The position numbers were made by a program, and so were the translations under genes. A model generated the notes under the pieces. That model was not told the DNA's origin and did not search any database. It saw only the letters and a program-made list of their open reading frames with translations. A stretch of 64,000 bases of DNA from Treponema ruminis. Its GTDB lineage: Bacteria; Spirochaetota; Spirochaetia; Treponematales; Treponemataceae. The stretch spans positions 1,674,001 through 1,738,000 of the forward strand of contig CP031518.1 in assembly GCA_017161305.1 (NCBI GenBank), read 5' to 3'. Shown here one piece after another: positions 25,032-33,798 of the stretch (within the stretch, counting starts at the first letter, position 1; each line of letters begins with the position of its first letter).

Positions 25032-26165
25032 TACAGGTCGTCGTCTTCGTCGTCACCGCCAACAGGCAGGCCTTTCCACTGAGCCTGAAGGAAGGAATCG
25101 ATGAACTGGTCGATGTCACCGTCCATTACGGCCTGAATGTCACCAACGGAGAACTTTGTTCGGTGGTCTTTTACCATTGTGTATGGCTGGAAAACATAGG
25201 AACGGATCTGGTTGCCCCAGGAAATGTCCTTTTTTTCTGCACCGAATTTTGCAGTCTCCTTAGCACGCTCTTCCTCGTAGTGGGCGTAAAGTTTTGCCCT
25301 CAAAAGGTTCATACAGGTGGCACGGTTCATAATCTGGCTTCGCTCGCTGTCACACTGAACGACGATGCCTGTCGGAATATGGGTAAAGCGGACTGCTGAG
25401 TCAGTCTTGTTTACGTGCTGACCACCCTTTCCGCCTGAACGGTAAGTGTCTACGCGCAGGTCTTCCGGACGAATGTCGACTTTGATTGTGTCGTCAAGAA
25501 TCGGGAAAATGAAGACCGAGCTGAAAGATGTGTGGCGTCGGGCATTCGCGTCAAAAGGACTGATTCGGACCAGTCGGTGAACGCCGGCCTCTCCCTTGAG
25601 GTGGCCGTAAACATAGTCGCCGGTAATCTGAATCGTGGTGGACTTGATTCCGCCCTCGTCTTCCTGAAGGTCAACTGTCTCAAGCTTGTAGCCGTGGCGC
25701 TCTGCCCAGCGGATGTACATGCGGGAAAGCATGTAGGCCCAGTCACAAGCCTCAGTTCCACCGGCACCTGCATGAATCGTAAGGAAGCAGCCGTTTTTAT
25801 CGACTTCGCCTGAAAGCAGGTTCAAAATGCTCTGTTCCTCAAATTTTTTCTGGCAGGCAGCAAGTTCTTCACGGATTTCTTCTTCAACAGAATCATCACC
25901 GCCCTCGCTTCCAAGTTCGTAGAGGGTTTTTATGTCATCAATCTGCTGCATGAGTTCGCGCCAGGGCTCAACCCGGCCTTTCAAAAGCTTTAGGTCGTTC
26001 ATGACCTTCTGAGCCTTGTCGGCATCATTCCAGAAATCTTCTGCGGCAGTAAGTGCTTCGGTTTCCTTTATTTTTTTATCGATTGCAGGCGCGTCAAAGA
26101 CGCCCCCAGACATTTTTAATATCTTCTTCGAGGGTTGAGATCGGTTCTTTGAGTTCTTCTAACAT
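25031..26165 (-). CDS. prfB: Peptide chain release factor 2, made by programmed +1 frameshift
   Basis: RF2 releases peptides at UGA and UAA. The reading frame starts at ATG 26165 (AGGAG 6 nt before), runs 23 codons to an in-frame TGA (26096-26094), and continues in the +1 frame as LDAPAID to 25031. The mature protein is about 377 residues. SPF (ISPFDANARRH) is the stop-codon recognition motif of RF2, and RSGGKGGQHVNKTDSAVR holds the catalytic GGQ. A simple ORF call would start falsely at 26113. RF2 level is autoregulated: low RF2 favours the shift. An acidic tail (GGDDEDDDL) ends the protein. The upstream Cas2-like gene is 16 nt away. Confidence 0.96.
26094..26107 (-). promoter_or_regulatory. 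RF2 +1 programmed frameshift site
   Basis: Minus strand: GGGGG CGT CTT TGA C. The slippery CTT is at 26099-26097, TGA at 26096-26094, and a Shine-Dalgarno-like G run lies 3 nt before CTT, the spacing of the E. coli site. After the slip, GAC is the next codon. Confidence 0.95.
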
Positions 26166-26181
26166 TCTTTGCTCCTAAAAT

Positions 26182-26463
26182 TTAGCTTTGTTTTGCTCCG
26201 TAAATGCTTCGCTTCCACTGCTTGTGACGAAGTTCCGTGACCGCAAAATTGGAATTAACCGGGAACTGATAAATCCTCAGGGTATCATAATAATCGGTAA
26301 CGGAATCAATCTCTCTTTTGAGACTTGCAAGCTGAGCTTCGTTAATCTGCATACTCTCCCAGCAGGCTTTTTGAATTTTTTTAAAACTGAATCGGGCAAG
26401 AATCTCTGCAATTGCCTTGGCACTGTCAATTCCACCCGGATCTAGAACTACGGATACAAACAT
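26182..26463 (-). CDS. Solo Cas2/VapD-fold protein
   Basis: 93 residues matching Cas2 in order: a first strand with Asp (MFVSVVLDP), helix, FKKIQKACWES strand (Cas2 consensus vQxSvFE), helix, and TLRIYQF strand (DxVRIYxL). Cas2 dimers are adaptor or nuclease proteins; VapD toxins share the fold. No cas1, other cas gene or CRISPR array is in the window. It heads the prfB-ftsY operon from a strong promoter whose -10 is 6 nt before the ATG. A housekeeping or toxin role is more likely than CRISPR adaptation here, but unknown. Confidence 0.6.
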   Translation of the reverse strand: MFVSVVLDPGGIDSAKAIAEILARFSFKKIQKACWESMQINEAQLASLKREIDSVTDYYDTLRIYQFPVNSNFAVTELRHKQWKRSIYGAKQS

Positions 26464-26469
26464 TTATAT

Positions 26470-26498
26470 AGAATAAAACATCGCCTTTATCTTGTCAA
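26470..26498 (-). promoter_or_regulatory. Promoter of the Cas2-like/prfB/ftsY operon
   Basis: Minus strand: perfect TTGACA, 17 nt, TATTCT, then 6 nt to the ATG at 26463. Predicted +1 is the A of the start codon, so the first gene would be read from a leaderless message. Confidence 0.78.
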
Positions 26499-26526
26499 AC
26501 CGCCCTTTTTGTTGCAAAATAATGAT

Positions 26527-27474
26527 ATGAGATTATTCTCAATCAGGCAGGTCAGGCTATTTTTTCTCACTTTCCTCATGATTTGCGGCACTTTTGCCCG
26601 GGCCCAGAGAATCACCAACCATCCGGTCTGCACGGCAATCACAGCTCAAAAGGCCGGAGTCAATAAAATCCAGCTTTCATGGAACCTTCCTTCTGATTTC
26701 AACGCCGCAAGCATAGCAATTTTCCGCTCAACCAGCCAGATTCAGCAAAAGTCCTTTATTTCAGCCGAAAAGCCGGTTGCAGAAGTTCCGGCCCACACAA
26801 CAAGCTACACGGACAACCTCAAGCACTTCGGCGATTATTTTTATGCCCTCATAGCCCGCGACAGAAACGGCAACCTTTTCAATATGCTTTTGCCCACGGT
26901 AAACGCCACCGTAAAGCCGGTTTCCCTTCTTCCGCCGGATGATTATTACGAAATCGCTTCCACAGAGGCCGATGAACAGTATGTTCCGGGCTTTTTACGG
27001 GAACTTCCTCTTCCCTATCTCGATTTAATCTCTGACCTGGACATAAAGGCCACGCCCATGACGGCAAAGGCTAAAAAGGCAGGCCGCGAGCTTGCAGGAA
27101 AATACGCTGTCAAAAAGCCCAAACAGCTTAATCCCTATGTTTTTGAGGAAGACATGGTTCTTTCCCCGGAAGGCGATGATTTTTTTCTCTTTGAGTCACT
27201 CAAAAAATATTTCATCAAAAAAGACTACAAGGGCTCGGTCAATGATTTAAGAAGTTTTCTCGGCATCACCCGGGATCCATACGTCACCACAAGGGCTGTT
27301 TTCTATCTGGCCCAGTCCCAGTATTACTGCCGTAATTACAGAAAAGCCCTGGAACTCTTCCTTTTCGTAGAGGACGAGCTGCCAGAGCTTTCCAAAAAGT
27401 GGATTGATTCCACGCTTGATTTTTATCAGATTCCCCAGGAAGAAAAGATTATCAGTTCTTCAAGCCGCGGATAA
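26527..27474 (+). CDS. Secreted/periplasmic protein with a fibronectin-like domain
   Basis: About 315 residues. Signal peptide (LFFLTFLMICGTFARAQ), an FN3-like domain at about 30-115 (NKIQLSWNLPS, TTSYTDNLKHFGDYFYALIARD), a linker, then a helical C-terminal part resembling TPR hairpins (SVNDLRSFLGI, AVFYLAQSQYYCRNYRKALELF). ATG at 26527 is used; TTG codons at 26509 and 26512 would add six or fewer residues. It shares 23 bp end-on with the TPR gene. No family is recognised. Confidence 0.75.
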   Translation: MRLFSIRQVRLFFLTFLMICGTFARAQRITNHPVCTAITAQKAGVNKIQLSWNLPSDFNAASIAIFRSTSQIQQKSFISAEKPVAEVPAHTTSYTDNLKHFGDYFYALIARDRNGNLFNMLLPTVNATVKPVSLLPPDDYYEIASTEADEQYVPGFLRELPLPYLDLISDLDIKATPMTAKAKKAGRELAGKYAVKKPKQLNPYVFEEDMVLSPEGDDFFLFESLKKYFIKKDYKGSVNDLRSFLGITRDPYVTTRAVFYLAQSQYYCRNYRKALELFLFVEDELPELSKKWIDSTLDFYQIPQEEKIISSSSRG

Positions 27475-29569
27475 GTTCAATAATCGCAGGTGTTTTAACC
27501 AGTCCCATCTCACGGGCATCAAGTTTCTTCTGCTTTTCATCTTCAGGCAGGATTCTCTTTCCGTTTTCACCGGCTGCAGGTGAGCTGTCAGCAATCTGTG
27601 CATCTTCCTCACTCTTTTCGTCCGGACGGAATTTAACAAGAACTTCATCACCGACATTTACCCGGTCATAGAAGCCGTTCTGCTCCAAAGTTCCCTGAGA
27701 AATTTCCTCTCCGCTTCGGTTGATTTTAATCGTGCCAAGATGATTTTTCTCTTCGTAGGTTACGCCAAGTCCCTTGTCACTAGTCGTGATTTTTCCGGCT
27801 TTGATTACATCGAGAACGACGTCCTTTTTCATGCCCTCGACAGTTCCCAAGTCCACGAGAATGTCGTTGACACTCCGCTGAAGGATTTTACCCCGGACAG
27901 GAAGCATTGCCAGTAAGTCACGGCGGAAAGCACGCAAAACTGAAGAGAATTTATCGTTTCCAGTTCTGAATGAAGAGAATTTTGTTGTCTCAGTGCCGGT
28001 TCTTGCAGAGTAAACTGTTGCTCCCAGAGTGATTTCGCGCTCAGTTTCATCGATATTGAGAATCACGAAATAATCAAGGTTGTTCTTGCGGGCCAGGCGG
28101 TAAGCCTCGCCGTAGCCAGAGACAGCACGATTTTCAAGGGCAACGGAAGTTGACGCAATTCCTGAGAAAATATCAGCGCACATTCCGGCTGCAATTTCCT
28201 CGGCATCACAATGCAAGAGCTGGACAGGAGACTTAGTATAGTAAAGGCCGATATGCCAGCGGGTTTTATCAAGGTAGAAGGGATCTACATTCCACTTTGC
28301 CGCCAGAGAATACTTCATGAGTGACTCGTAAGCCTCAATCGTATCATTGACCTTTTTCTGCTCAGGAGTGAGCTTAGCCTTTTCATCGCTTTCATCAAAA
28401 GCCCTTTCCTGATTCTGCTTGATGAATTTAAGCTGGTTGAGATAGTTTTCGTTAAGGCCGGTATTTCCCAGAAGCTGGGCAAATTCCGAGCGGGCTGCAT
28501 CATCAAAAGGATTGATTTTGAGGGCACGCTGATATTCATAGCGGGCTTTTTCGCCAAAATATGACTTGGTGTATTCGCGGGCCTTCTGAACATGGAAATC
28601 TGCCCAGGCCGCACGACGGTCATCCTCAACAGGAAGTTTTTTCATTATGATAAGCTCAAGTCCGCTTCTCATAACTTCATCGTAAGGATTGATTGCAAGG
28701 GCCATGTTCCAGGTTTCAACGCAAGCCTTCCAGTCTCCCTTGCGGTTCTGAGCCAGACCTTTCAAATACCAGGCCTCATTTGTGCTTCGTTTTTTTGAGA
28801 TGAGGTAGTCGCACATGTCGATTACGTCATCGTACTTTTTCTGGGCATAGAGAATCGATGAAAGAAGGACGTAAGCCTTTGTATATTCAGGATTTATCTG
28901 AACGGCAGCACGGGTTCTCTTTTCAGCCTCAGCAAAATTGCCCCGCTTTGCCTCAAGATAGGCCGCAAGATAATGAACCTCACTCTCACCTGAATGATAG
29001 CGCAGGGCCTGCTCGATGTACTTTCGCGCAGTATCCTGATTTCCAAGCTCCGAGCTGATTAAGGCAAGTGAAAGGAGAGCCTTGCGGTTGTTGCCCTGTC
29101 TTTTAAGGGCATCCTCGTACTGATTTTTTGCCCCGATAAAACTTCCTGTGAACAAATCAAGTTCCGCAAGTCCGAAGCGGGAATCAATATCATTGGGATA
29201 TTTTTTGAGGATTTCATTGAATACCTTACGGGCGTCATCGAGCCGTCCCAGGGCAATCAGAATCATTCCCTTTAAGTTCTGAATGTCGGTTCTGTTTTTG
29301 GCGTATTTGTCAGCTTCCTCCAGATATGTGAGGGCAAGCGTGTAGTCACCGATGGCATAAGTCACCTGTGAAAGATGGAACCATGCCTCGCCATAAGACT
29401 TGTTTGCCTGTAAAGCCTGCTGAAAATCTTCGGAAGCACCGTAATAATCTTCAAGATTCTGCTTCTGCACGCCACGCTCAAACAACTTAAGCGCACTCAA
29501 ACTCTCAGAATAAGCAAAGACTGAAAGAGAAAAAACAAGAACTGATAAACATTTTCGAATCGATTTCAT
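27452..29569 (-). CDS. Large periplasmic TPR protein
   Basis: 705 residues with a signal peptide (LSVLVFSLSVFAYS). Residues about 25-400 are a run of tetratricopeptide repeats (YGASEDFQQALQANKSYGEAW, ARKVFNEILKKYPND, AEKRTRAAVQINPEY). Residues about 430-660 form a beta-rich domain of unknown family. TPR arrays hold protein partners; a scaffold for envelope or motility assembly is possible. It follows tlyC by 6 nt and is last in the mla-phoH-ybeY run. Confidence 0.82.
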   Translation of the reverse strand: MKSIRKCLSVLVFSLSVFAYSESLSALKLFERGVQKQNLEDYYGASEDFQQALQANKSYGEAWFHLSQVTYAIGDYTLALTYLEEADKYAKNRTDIQNLKGMILIALGRLDDARKVFNEILKKYPNDIDSRFGLAELDLFTGSFIGAKNQYEDALKRQGNNRKALLSLALISSELGNQDTARKYIEQALRYHSGESEVHYLAAYLEAKRGNFAEAEKRTRAAVQINPEYTKAYVLLSSILYAQKKYDDVIDMCDYLISKKRSTNEAWYLKGLAQNRKGDWKACVETWNMALAINPYDEVMRSGLELIIMKKLPVEDDRRAAWADFHVQKAREYTKSYFGEKARYEYQRALKINPFDDAARSEFAQLLGNTGLNENYLNQLKFIKQNQERAFDESDEKAKLTPEQKKVNDTIEAYESLMKYSLAAKWNVDPFYLDKTRWHIGLYYTKSPVQLLHCDAEEIAAGMCADIFSGIASTSVALENRAVSGYGEAYRLARKNNLDYFVILNIDETEREITLGATVYSARTGTETTKFSSFRTGNDKFSSVLRAFRRDLLAMLPVRGKILQRSVNDILVDLGTVEGMKKDVVLDVIKAGKITTSDKGLGVTYEEKNHLGTIKINRSGEEISQGTLEQNGFYDRVNVGDEVLVKFRPDEKSEEDAQIADSSPAAGENGKRILPEDEKQKKLDAREMGLVKTPAIIELIRGLKN

Positions 29570-29575
29570 ATCTTT

Positions 29576-30397
29576 TCAATTATCGGAATTTTCGCTCTGT
29601 TTTTTAACCACCTTAATCAAATTTACGCGGTGGCCTTCCATGTCCTGAACGATGAAATCAAAATTTTGAGCCTCAGCCTTTTCGTATTTTGCAGGGATTC
29701 TTCCGAACAAATCAAGAACATAGCCGCCCAGGGTGTCGAAATTTTCCGTAGGAAAGTCTGATTCAAGGATTTCGTTGAGGTCGTCAAGGTCAACGCGGGC
29801 GTCACAGAGCCAGACATTTTCGCCCAGTGAAACGATGTCTTCCTTTTCGTTGTCGAACTCGTCCTGAATGTCGCCGACGATTTCCTCGATGATGTCTTCC
29901 ATACAGACGATGCCGGAAATTCCGCCGTACTCGTCAATAGCAATCGCAATGTGCTGGTGGCGGCGCTTGAATTCGCGCAAAAGTCCGTCAATCTTCTTTG
30001 ATTCAGGAACAAAATATGCTTTTTTGGTGATTTTCTGTAAATCGACGTTTTCTTTGCGGGCTATAGCCTTGATTATGTCCTTAACGTAAAGGATTCCTGT
30101 GACATTGTCGATTGATTCGCTGTAAACAGGAAAACGTGAGTGCCCGCTTGCGGTGATTTTTTCCAAAAGTTCTTCTTCGGGGGTGTCGATTGAAATAAAA
30201 TCGACGTCAATTCGAGGAATCATGACTTCCTTTACGGTAGTCTCAGACAAATCCTCTATGCCCTTAATCATGTCTTTTTTCTCTTCAATGAGAATTTCTT
30301 CTTGTGCCCGATCCAAGTCAGAATTTTTCTCCGACCTGGCGGCGTTACTGGAGTGATAGTCCTCGTCTTTCTTTTTTCTGAATTTAAATAGTCCCAT
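29576..30397 (-). CDS. tlyC: CBS-domain protein of the TlyC/CorC family
   Basis: About 273 residues. A pair of CBS domains (about 60-180: VKEVMIPRIDVDFISID, FPVYSESIDNVTGILYVKDI, IAIAIDEYGGISGIVCMEDIIEEIVG) is followed by a CorC/HlyC C-terminal domain (about 195-268). The membrane DUF21 part of larger relatives is absent, as in TlyC. Spirochaete TlyC was first named a haemolysin, but a role linked to Mg/Co transport or envelope is more usual for the family. ATG 30397 is chosen, with AAAGGA upstream, over ATG 30421. Gene order ybeY-tlyC is widely conserved. Confidence 0.9.
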   Translation of the reverse strand: MGLFKFRKKKDEDYHSSNAARSEKNSDLDRAQEEILIEEKKDMIKGIEDLSETTVKEVMIPRIDVDFISIDTPEEELLEKITASGHSRFPVYSESIDNVTGILYVKDIIKAIARKENVDLQKITKKAYFVPESKKIDGLLREFKRRHQHIAIAIDEYGGISGIVCMEDIIEEIVGDIQDEFDNEKEDIVSLGENVWLCDARVDLDDLNEILESDFPTENFDTLGGYVLDLFGRIPAKYEKAEAQNFDFIVQDMEGHRVNLIKVVKKQSENSDN

Positions 30398-30416
30398 ATA
30401 TTTTCCTTTATTTTTT

Positions 30417-30470
30417 ACCACAGATGGACACGGATTTTTTTTATTGCTTTTAATCCATTTAATCTGTGGT
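30417..30470. repeat. Inverted repeat between ybeY and tlyC
   Basis: ACCACAGAT (30417-30425) and ATCTGTGGT (30462-30470) are perfect 9-bp arms around a T-rich centre containing GGACACGGATT. The arms start one base after the ybeY stop codon and end 20 bp before tlyC. The ACCACAGAT...ACACGGAT wording is that of small dispersed intergenic repeats seen in many bacteria. Confidence 0.75.
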
Positions 30471-30953
30471 TTATATCAAATTTATATCCCCAAATTCCTT
30501 GAGCGTTTTTTCCTGCAGGACAAGCATTTCGTCCGTGGGAGCGACACCGCTTTCAATGTGCTCTTCGCCGTGGTCGTAGCCGTTCAGATGCAGAATGCCG
30601 TGAATCAAAAGGCGCTTGAATTCCTCGTTCTGGCTTACAGAAAAATATTCCGCGTTTTTGGGCAGGGTTTCCAGAGAAATCGCAATATCCCCGGCCTGAA
30701 GCCACTTGCCTTCATCATCGCTGTATTCTTCACCGTTTTCAAATGAAAGAATATCAGTAGGAGAATCGATGTCGCGGTAATTTTTGTTAAGCTCCTGAAT
30801 GTATTCATCATTGCAGAACAAAACAGAAATTTCCTCTCCATCATATCCTAATTTTTCGAGTACAGAAAGACAGTAAGATTCAACTTTTTGCTCATTAAAC
30901 CATTCCGGCGGAGTAAAATCTTCCATAAGGGAAATAAAAATTCTATTTGCCAT
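30471..30953 (-). CDS. ybeY: Endoribonuclease YbeY
   Basis: 160 residues. A metal-dependent RNase for 16S rRNA 3' maturation and ribosome quality control. The zinc-binding motif HGILHLNGYDH (about 118-128) is intact, with NYRDIDSPTDILSF upstream as is usual. ATG at 30953 overlaps the stop of the HD-phosphohydrolase gene. The phoH-pgpH-ybeY-tlyC order is a classic conserved cluster. Confidence 0.96.
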   Translation of the reverse strand: MANRIFISLMEDFTPPEWFNEQKVESYCLSVLEKLGYDGEEISVLFCNDEYIQELNKNYRDIDSPTDILSFENGEEYSDDEGKWLQAGDIAISLETLPKNAEYFSVSQNEEFKRLLIHGILHLNGYDHGEEHIESGVAPTDEMLVLQEKTLKEFGDINLI

Positions 30954-32710
30954 TACTTGTCCCCGTCTTTTGAAATTGAATCAGACTTTGCTTCTGATGA
31001 AAAAGACTTATCTTCATCACTTGTGAATGACTTGTCCTTTTCGCTAGACTCAGAATCGCCTGTAGCATCAGGATCCTTTTGATTCTGGTATTTGATTCTT
31101 CCGTGATAGTAGGCCGCAAGAATTCGAACGAAGGTATCACGGATTTTTGTGAGTTCACCGAAAGTAAGGGCAGAATTATCAAGCTGGTTGCTTTCGATTT
31201 TTTTGTTGATGAGTTCCTGAATGAATTTTTCGAGGCGCTGGGCCGTCGGCTTTTCAAGAGACTTACAGGCAGCCTCACAAACGTCAGCAAGCATCACGAC
31301 GGCGCTTTCCTTGGTGGTCGGCGGATTTCCAGGGTAAGAATAATCCTCTGGGATTACGTTGGTGTCTTTATCTTTTGCCTTATTATAGAAATAAGTGATT
31401 ACGGAATTGCCGTGATGCTCGGCAATGATGTCGATAATCTGCTTTGGCAGGCGCAGCTGGTGAGCTTTTTCAACGCCAAGCTTGATGTGGCTCTTAATTA
31501 CAGAAACCGAAAGCGAAGGATTCAAGTCAGTGTGCTTGTTTGCTGAATCGATATTGTTTTCGGTGAAGTATTCCGGGTGCTCCATTTTGCCTATGTCGTG
31601 ATAGTAGGCTCCAACCCGGGCCAGAAGGGCATTTGCTCCGATTTCCTTGCAGGCATTTTCCGCAAGCTGGGCAACCATCATACAGTGCTGGTGGGTTCCG
31701 CTGGCTGTAAGCAAAAGTTTACGCAAGACAGGAGTGTTCTGGTCGCTCAAATCCATGAGGCGGAAAACCGAAGCCGTATTCATGATTGACTCAAGAGGGG
31801 TAAGGAAGCCCAAAACAAGAATTCCTGAAATGAAGGAGTTGAAGGCAAGACCCGGGAAAATAAAGACGGCATCGTTAAAATCAGAATTGAACATGACTTT
31901 AAAGAAGACGATGAAGACAACGCTCAAAATGGCCTGCATGATTGAGGCAAAAACCATATCAATGCGGCGCTCAATCTTCATTACGATTCTTGCCGAAGAA
32001 ACACAAACTGCCAGTGTATACAAAGTCGGGACAATCTGGAATGACGAAGCTCCAAGGACTCCAAGTGCAAGCAGGGCCCCGAAAAATAAGGCTGAAGTCT
32101 GACCAAAAAGGATTGCAACCAAAAAGCCTGAGAAGACTGAAGGAATCATGACCGGCAGGGTGTATGGATTCTGGAAAATTGCATTCTTCATGCCGAAAGA
32201 AGTGAGGAAGAAGACAATTACGAAAAGCACGCACTCAAGTATGACTTCCTTTAACTCGACTTTTTTACGCAGCAGAACCGGATTGAAAAGAACAATCCAA
32301 AGAACCGAAAGCAATAGTAAATAGAGGATTTTGTCACAGAAAGCCCGGTAATCCACATAAAGAGGCGAATCAGCCATCTTCTGCAGCTTAAAGAATTCTT
32401 CTTCTGTGATTGGGAAGCCCTTTCGGATAACCTTTTCACCCTTCTCTATTGCCACAGGATAACGCATGTCCTCCGGCAGGGATTTTGTGGCATAAATCGT
32501 TTTATCGGCAACCTGTCCGATTTCGTATTCCTCAATTGCAAATGAAGCAAGGGTTTCGGTTGTATTTGCGTCATACCAGACAATTGCCATGCTGACGACA
32601 AAGGTAAGGAAAAAGGCAAGGATAAAGCCCCAGTTTTTTGAAATGAAATGACCAATAGAATCGAAGAAAATCGAAATTCCGTTTTTATCACTTTTTTCTT
32701 TTTTATTCAT
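30953..32710 (-). CDS. pgpH: Membrane HD-domain phosphohydrolase (PgpH/7TMR-HD type)
   Basis: 585 residues. One N-terminal membrane segment (NWGFILAFFLTFVVSMAIVW), a short extracytoplasmic region, a bundle of about seven membrane segments (about 115-320), and a cytoplasmic HD domain (HQHCMMVAQLAENAC, AYYHDIGKMEHPEYF, ITYFYNKAKDKD). In Listeria, PgpH degrades c-di-AMP; the same role is inferred here. The extracytoplasmic part is shorter than in Firmicutes relatives. The C-terminal tail is Ser/Asp/Lys-rich and low complexity. Confidence 0.9.
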   Translation of the reverse strand: MNKKEKSDKNGISIFFDSIGHFISKNWGFILAFFLTFVVSMAIVWYDANTTETLASFAIEEYEIGQVADKTIYATKSLPEDMRYPVAIEKGEKVIRKGFPITEEEFFKLQKMADSPLYVDYRAFCDKILYLLLLSVLWIVLFNPVLLRKKVELKEVILECVLFVIVFFLTSFGMKNAIFQNPYTLPVMIPSVFSGFLVAILFGQTSALFFGALLALGVLGASSFQIVPTLYTLAVCVSSARIVMKIERRIDMVFASIMQAILSVVFIVFFKVMFNSDFNDAVFIFPGLAFNSFISGILVLGFLTPLESIMNTASVFRLMDLSDQNTPVLRKLLLTASGTHQHCMMVAQLAENACKEIGANALLARVGAYYHDIGKMEHPEYFTENNIDSANKHTDLNPSLSVSVIKSHIKLGVEKAHQLRLPKQIIDIIAEHHGNSVITYFYNKAKDKDTNVIPEDYSYPGNPPTTKESAVVMLADVCEAACKSLEKPTAQRLEKFIQELINKKIESNQLDNSALTFGELTKIRDTFVRILAAYYHGRIKYQNQKDPDATGDSESSEKDKSFTSDEDKSFSSEAKSDSISKDGDK

Positions 32711-32757
32711 TTTAAACCTCTTGTTACGCGCCGGAAACTAAGATTCCAGCAGAGCCG

Positions 32758-33780
32758 CTAATATTCGCGCGGTTTTTGCCCCGTAAGCGAATCGTTCTCT
32801 GCAAACGCCTGAACAATTTTCTTGACCAGTGAAGAACGGACTACATCCGAACCTGAAAGATGAATCATGCTGATTTCCGGGATGTCTGAAAGAATCCGCA
32901 TTGCATGAACCAAACCGGAAGTAAAGCGCTTCGGAAGGTCAATTTGACTTGTGTCTCCTGTAATAAAAACTTTCGCATTCTCTCCCATGCGTGTAAGGAA
33001 CATTTTCATCTGTTCCGTCGTTGTATTCTGAGCCTCATCAAGGATTACGGCACAGTTATTTAGAGTGCGCCCCCTCATATAGGCAAGTGGCGCAACTTCT
33101 ATTATACCATTTTCTGTGAGCTTATGCACTATTTCGCGCGGCAGGCAGGCATTCATTGAATCATAAAGGGGCCGCAGATAAGGATTGATTTTATCTTCCA
33201 GGTCACCCGGCAAAAAGCCCAGGCTTTCACCAGCCTCTACAATCGGGCGGGTAAGGACAATTGAAGAAACCTTTTTGGAAAGAACAAGATTGAGGGCTTC
33301 TGCAACAGCCAGAAAAGTCTTTCCGCTGCCAGCCGGACCTTCTGCAAAGACAAGATCATTTTTGCGGAAGGCTTTTACCAGCTCAGCCTGATTTTTTGTC
33401 TTGGGATAAATTTTACGGGTGCTGCCGGGAATTGAAATGGCGTAGCGGCCCGCATCAAAATCAGTATCCGCAACTCCGTGAACAAAGCCCGTATTTAAAA
33501 TCGAATGAATCAAATCGGAAGACGAATCACCTGTGTCTGAAATTTCATCAACGATGCGGTCAATGATGAATTTGAATTCCTGCTGAATGTGAGGATCTTC
33601 TTCGTCGATGGAAATTTCGTTCCCTCTTGTAAAAACAGGCACGCCAATATGCTTTTCGATGAGTTTTAAATTGCTGTCATTGGTGCCGCAAACACGCGAA
33701 AGCAAGTCGCCGTCGGCAAGCACGATTGTATATTCAGAATTCACTTCTTTAATTCTAACCTTAAAATCTGATTCGTGCAA
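32758..33780 (-). CDS. phoH: PhoH-like ATPase
   Basis: 340 residues. An N-terminal KH-like region (about 1-110) is followed by the PhoH P-loop domain with GPAGSGKTFLAVA (about 153-165), VLTRPIVEAGESLGFLPGD and CAVILDEAQNTT as Walker B. PhoH proteins are ATPases linked to RNA handling; their position next to ybeY supports a link with ribosome quality control. It is 47 nt before pgpH and 18 nt after the lipoprotein gene. Confidence 0.95.
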   Translation of the reverse strand: MHESDFKVRIKEVNSEYTIVLADGDLLSRVCGTNDSNLKLIEKHIGVPVFTRGNEISIDEEDPHIQQEFKFIIDRIVDEISDTGDSSSDLIHSILNTGFVHGVADTDFDAGRYAISIPGSTRKIYPKTKNQAELVKAFRKNDLVFAEGPAGSGKTFLAVAEALNLVLSKKVSSIVLTRPIVEAGESLGFLPGDLEDKINPYLRPLYDSMNACLPREIVHKLTENGIIEVAPLAYMRGRTLNNCAVILDEAQNTTTEQMKMFLTRMGENAKVFITGDTSQIDLPKRFTSGLVHAMRILSDIPEISMIHLSGSDVVRSSLVKKIVQAFAENDSLTGQKPREY

Positions 33781-33798
33781 GGTTCACCTTTTCTATTG

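Noticed and set aside
25031..26113. RF2 as a simple 360-codon gene from ATG 26113
   Set aside because: A 23-codon zero-frame part with a proper ribosome site and the CTT-TGA-C shift site precedes it.
26182..26463. A CRISPR-Cas locus
   Set aside because: Only a Cas2-fold gene is present; no cas1, effector gene or repeat-spacer array was seen anywhere in the window.
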